41,381 nt of DNA from Fimenecus sp045655645 (GTDB taxonomy: Bacteria > Bacillota > Clostridia > Oscillospirales > Acutalibacteraceae), in contig JAZOPS010000040.1 of NCBI GenBank assembly GCA_045655645.1, positions 1 through 41,381 on the forward strand, in the 5' to 3' direction. Made by a program: the position numbers and the translations under genes. The notes beneath the pieces were generated by a model. That model was given only the letters and a program-made list of their open reading frames with translations. It searched no databases and was not told where the DNA came from. Positions 40,204 to 41,381 of this stretch are shown piece by piece (the first letter of the stretch is position 1; the number at the start of each line of letters is the position of its first letter).

Positions 40204-41019
40204 ATGAGAATTCAGGAACTAGAAAAAGAACTGAACATAACTCGCTCAAACATTCGCTTTTATGAAAAAGGGGGTTTAATTAGTCCGCCACGAAAAGAAA
40301 ACGGTTATCGTGAATATAGCGAAGAAGATATTGCTAAACTAAAAAAGATTATCATTTTTCGTAAGTTAGGAATAACCGTTGCGGATATTAAAAATATTTT
40401 TGATGGCACATTATCTTTGCAAACTGCAATCGACAACAACATCGACCGATTACATAAAGAAATTGAAGAATTAAACGGCGCAATCGAAGTTTGCGAACAA
40501 ATCAAAGAAGATAATTCAGACGAAAAAGATTTCCCCCAAGACCATTTTTGGAATGTAATCAACAATCGTGAAAAACAAGGTGAAAAGTTTAATGAGATTA
40601 TAAAGGATTACATAAAAGAAGAAATCAATGGCTTTTCTGATTATGTAGAATTATTTGCTTTTATAAGCTTGAAGAAAGTCAAAGAAAAATTCGGCTTATT
40701 TGGAAGTGTAATTGTATTTATTTTAATTTGTGTGGGTTTTGCCTTGTTTAGATGCTGGCGTGTTCACAACTTTGAACTTTCACATTTTATTATGTGGTTT
40801 TTTGCTCCAATTGTAGGGTATGTTATTGCATCAATAATAAGCTTCCCGTTATGGTTGCTTGTACGATATTTGAAAAGAAAACACCCTAAAATAGTAAAAG
40901 TGCTTGAAATCGTTGCAACAATTGTTGGTGTTTTACTTATACTTGCTTGGTTGTATTGTATAATATCACCTTTAATAGGTCTAACTAAATTTTTCTTAAC
41001 AGAAATAGTTTTTTATTAA
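40204..41019 (+). CDS. MerR-family regulator fused to a membrane domain
   Basis: 271 residues. Residues 1-70 form a MerR winged helix-turn-helix (IQELEKELNITRSNIRFYEKGGLISPPRKENGYREYSEEDI), followed by a dimerisation coiled coil (about 78-105) and a linker. The C-terminal part has three membrane segments at about 164-184, 195-222 and 232-258. No cysteine or metal-binding effector motif of classical MerR members is seen. AAAGGAG precedes the ATG at 40204; an in-frame ATG at 40165 lies inside the promoter and is rejected. Membrane anchoring suggests direct sensing of an envelope signal while bound to DNA. The target besides its own promoter is unknown. Confidence 0.9.
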   Translation: MRIQELEKELNITRSNIRFYEKGGLISPPRKENGYREYSEEDIAKLKKIIIFRKLGITVADIKNIFDGTLSLQTAIDNNIDRLHKEIEELNGAIEVCEQIKEDNSDEKDFPQDHFWNVINNREKQGEKFNEIIKDYIKEEINGFSDYVELFAFISLKKVKEKFGLFGSVIVFILICVGFALFRCWRVHNFELSHFIMWFFAPIVGYVIASIISFPLWLLVRYLKRKHPKIVKVLEIVATIVGVLLILAWLYCIISPLIGLTKFFLTEIVFY

Positions 41020-41021
41020 AC

Positions 41022-41054
41022 AAAAAGACGGAGTTTTTACACTCCGTCTTTTTT
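41022..41054 (+). terminator. Bidirectional terminator between merR-like gene and GGGtGRT gene
   Basis: 13-bp perfect stem, AAAAAGACGGAGT (41022-41034) with ACTCCGTCTTTTT (41041-41053), loop TTTTAC, followed by T residues; the A-run at its left flank supplies the T-tract for the minus strand. Confidence 0.9.
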
Positions 41055-41069
41055 ATATTAGCCTAATTC

Positions 41070-41381
41070 TTATTTAGAAGCTTCTTCAACAGCAACTGCA
41101 CATGCAACTGTTGCGCCTACCATTGGGTTGTTACCCATACCGATAAGACCCATCATTTCAACGTGAGCAGGAACTGAAGATGAACCAGCGAACTGTGCGT
41201 CACCGTGCATTCTACCCATTGTGTCTGTAAGACCATAAGAAGCAGGACCTGCAGCCATGTTATCTGGGTGGAGTGTACGACCTGTGCCGCCACCTGAAGC
41301 AACTGAGAAGTAGTTTACGCCATTTTCCATAGCCCACTTCTTGTATGTGCCTGCAACTGGGTGCTGGAAGCGAGTTGGGTT
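41070..41381 (-). CDS. GGGtGRT-family protein, C-terminal part (runs off the window)
   Basis: Only the last 103 residues are in the window; the reading frame stays open to base 41381, so the gene continues beyond it. The segment SGGGTGRTLHPDNMAAGPAS gives the family its name (Pfam GGGtGRT), followed by YGLTDTMGRMHGDAQFAGSS and MMGLIGMGNNPMVGATVA. The family is widespread in anaerobes and has no established function that I know of. The internal ATG at 41330 is not the start because the conserved frame continues upstream of it. Confidence 0.9.
   Translation of the reverse strand, partial: NPTRFQHPVAGTYKKWAMENGVNYFSVASGGGTGRTLHPDNMAAGPASYGLTDTMGRMHGDAQFAGSSSVPAHVEMMGLIGMGNNPMVGATVACAVAVEEASK

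Overview
The window looks like chromosomal core DNA of an AT-rich, low-GC Gram-positive anaerobe of the Clostridia, probably an uncultured gut or rumen member of the Oscillospirales/Ruminococcaceae type. Grounds: AGGAGG-type ribosome binding sites, TTGnnn-N17-TATAAT promoters, direct LL-diaminopimelate aminotransferase lysine synthesis, the SRP RNA-dnaX-ebfC-recR order, a GGGtGRT-family protein, a TSCPD (TIGR03905) protein and a DUF2628/RING protein. The taxonomic placement is inference from gene content, not from a database search. I see no prophage, CRISPR array or intact insertion sequence.

Layout. 1-2.2 kb: dapF-dapL (end of lysine/meso-DAP synthesis). 2.2-5.3 kb, minus strand: ahcY, a RING-finger/DUF2628 membrane protein and galU. 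5.4-7.4 kb: a divergently transcribed membrane protein with a long Lys/Pro-rich cytoplasmic tail. 7.5-8.6 kb: a lone 5S rRNA gene and a thioredoxin-reductase-like flavoprotein. 8.7-13.2 kb: elongation module mreB-mreC-mreD-PBP2. 13.2-16.1 kb: rpsO and pnp separated by a terminator-like stem and a long imperfect hairpin. 16.1-19.8 kb, minus: aminotransferase, rsmA, TSCPD protein and cca. 19.9-24.05 kb, plus: proB-proA, a membrane-anchored protein and prfB. 24.07-29 kb, minus: a GDPD phosphodiesterase, gltX, glnS and a four-helix membrane protein. 29.1-30.4 kb, minus: a FAD oxidoreductase. 30.5-34.2 kb, minus: SRP RNA (ffs), dnaX, ebfC, recR, smpB and tmRNA (ssrA). 34.3-39 kb, plus: GH20 hexosaminidase, glpK, a small nuclease-fold-like protein and malic enzyme. 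38.95-41 kb: the most accessory-looking part, with two tandem paralogous membrane proteins, a small palindromic repeat with terminal inverted repeats, and a membrane-anchored MerR-type regulator with its own 19-bp-spacer promoter. The window ends inside a GGGtGRT-family gene on the minus strand.

How the genes fit together. Several blocks concern the cell wall and its precursors (meso-DAP, UDP-glucose, Mre/PBP2, intracellular hexosaminidase). Others concern translation and its quality control (5S, S15, RsmA, Cca, RF2, GluRS, GlnRS, SmpB, tmRNA, SRP RNA), RNA decay (PNPase) and recombination/replication (DnaX, EbfC, RecR). Almost every transcription unit is bounded by a recognisable promoter and an intrinsic terminator, several of them bidirectional.

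Most interesting: the rpsO-pnp intergenic hairpin, which parallels the RNase III/PNPase autoregulation layout known in E. coli; the MerR-membrane fusion with a perfect dyad in a 19-bp spacer; the tandem paralogs sharing N- and C-terminal signatures; and the small BECR-nuclease-like protein translationally coupled to glpK. I found no clearly novel multi-gene defence system. The 37.5-41 kb stretch is the best candidate for undescribed biology.
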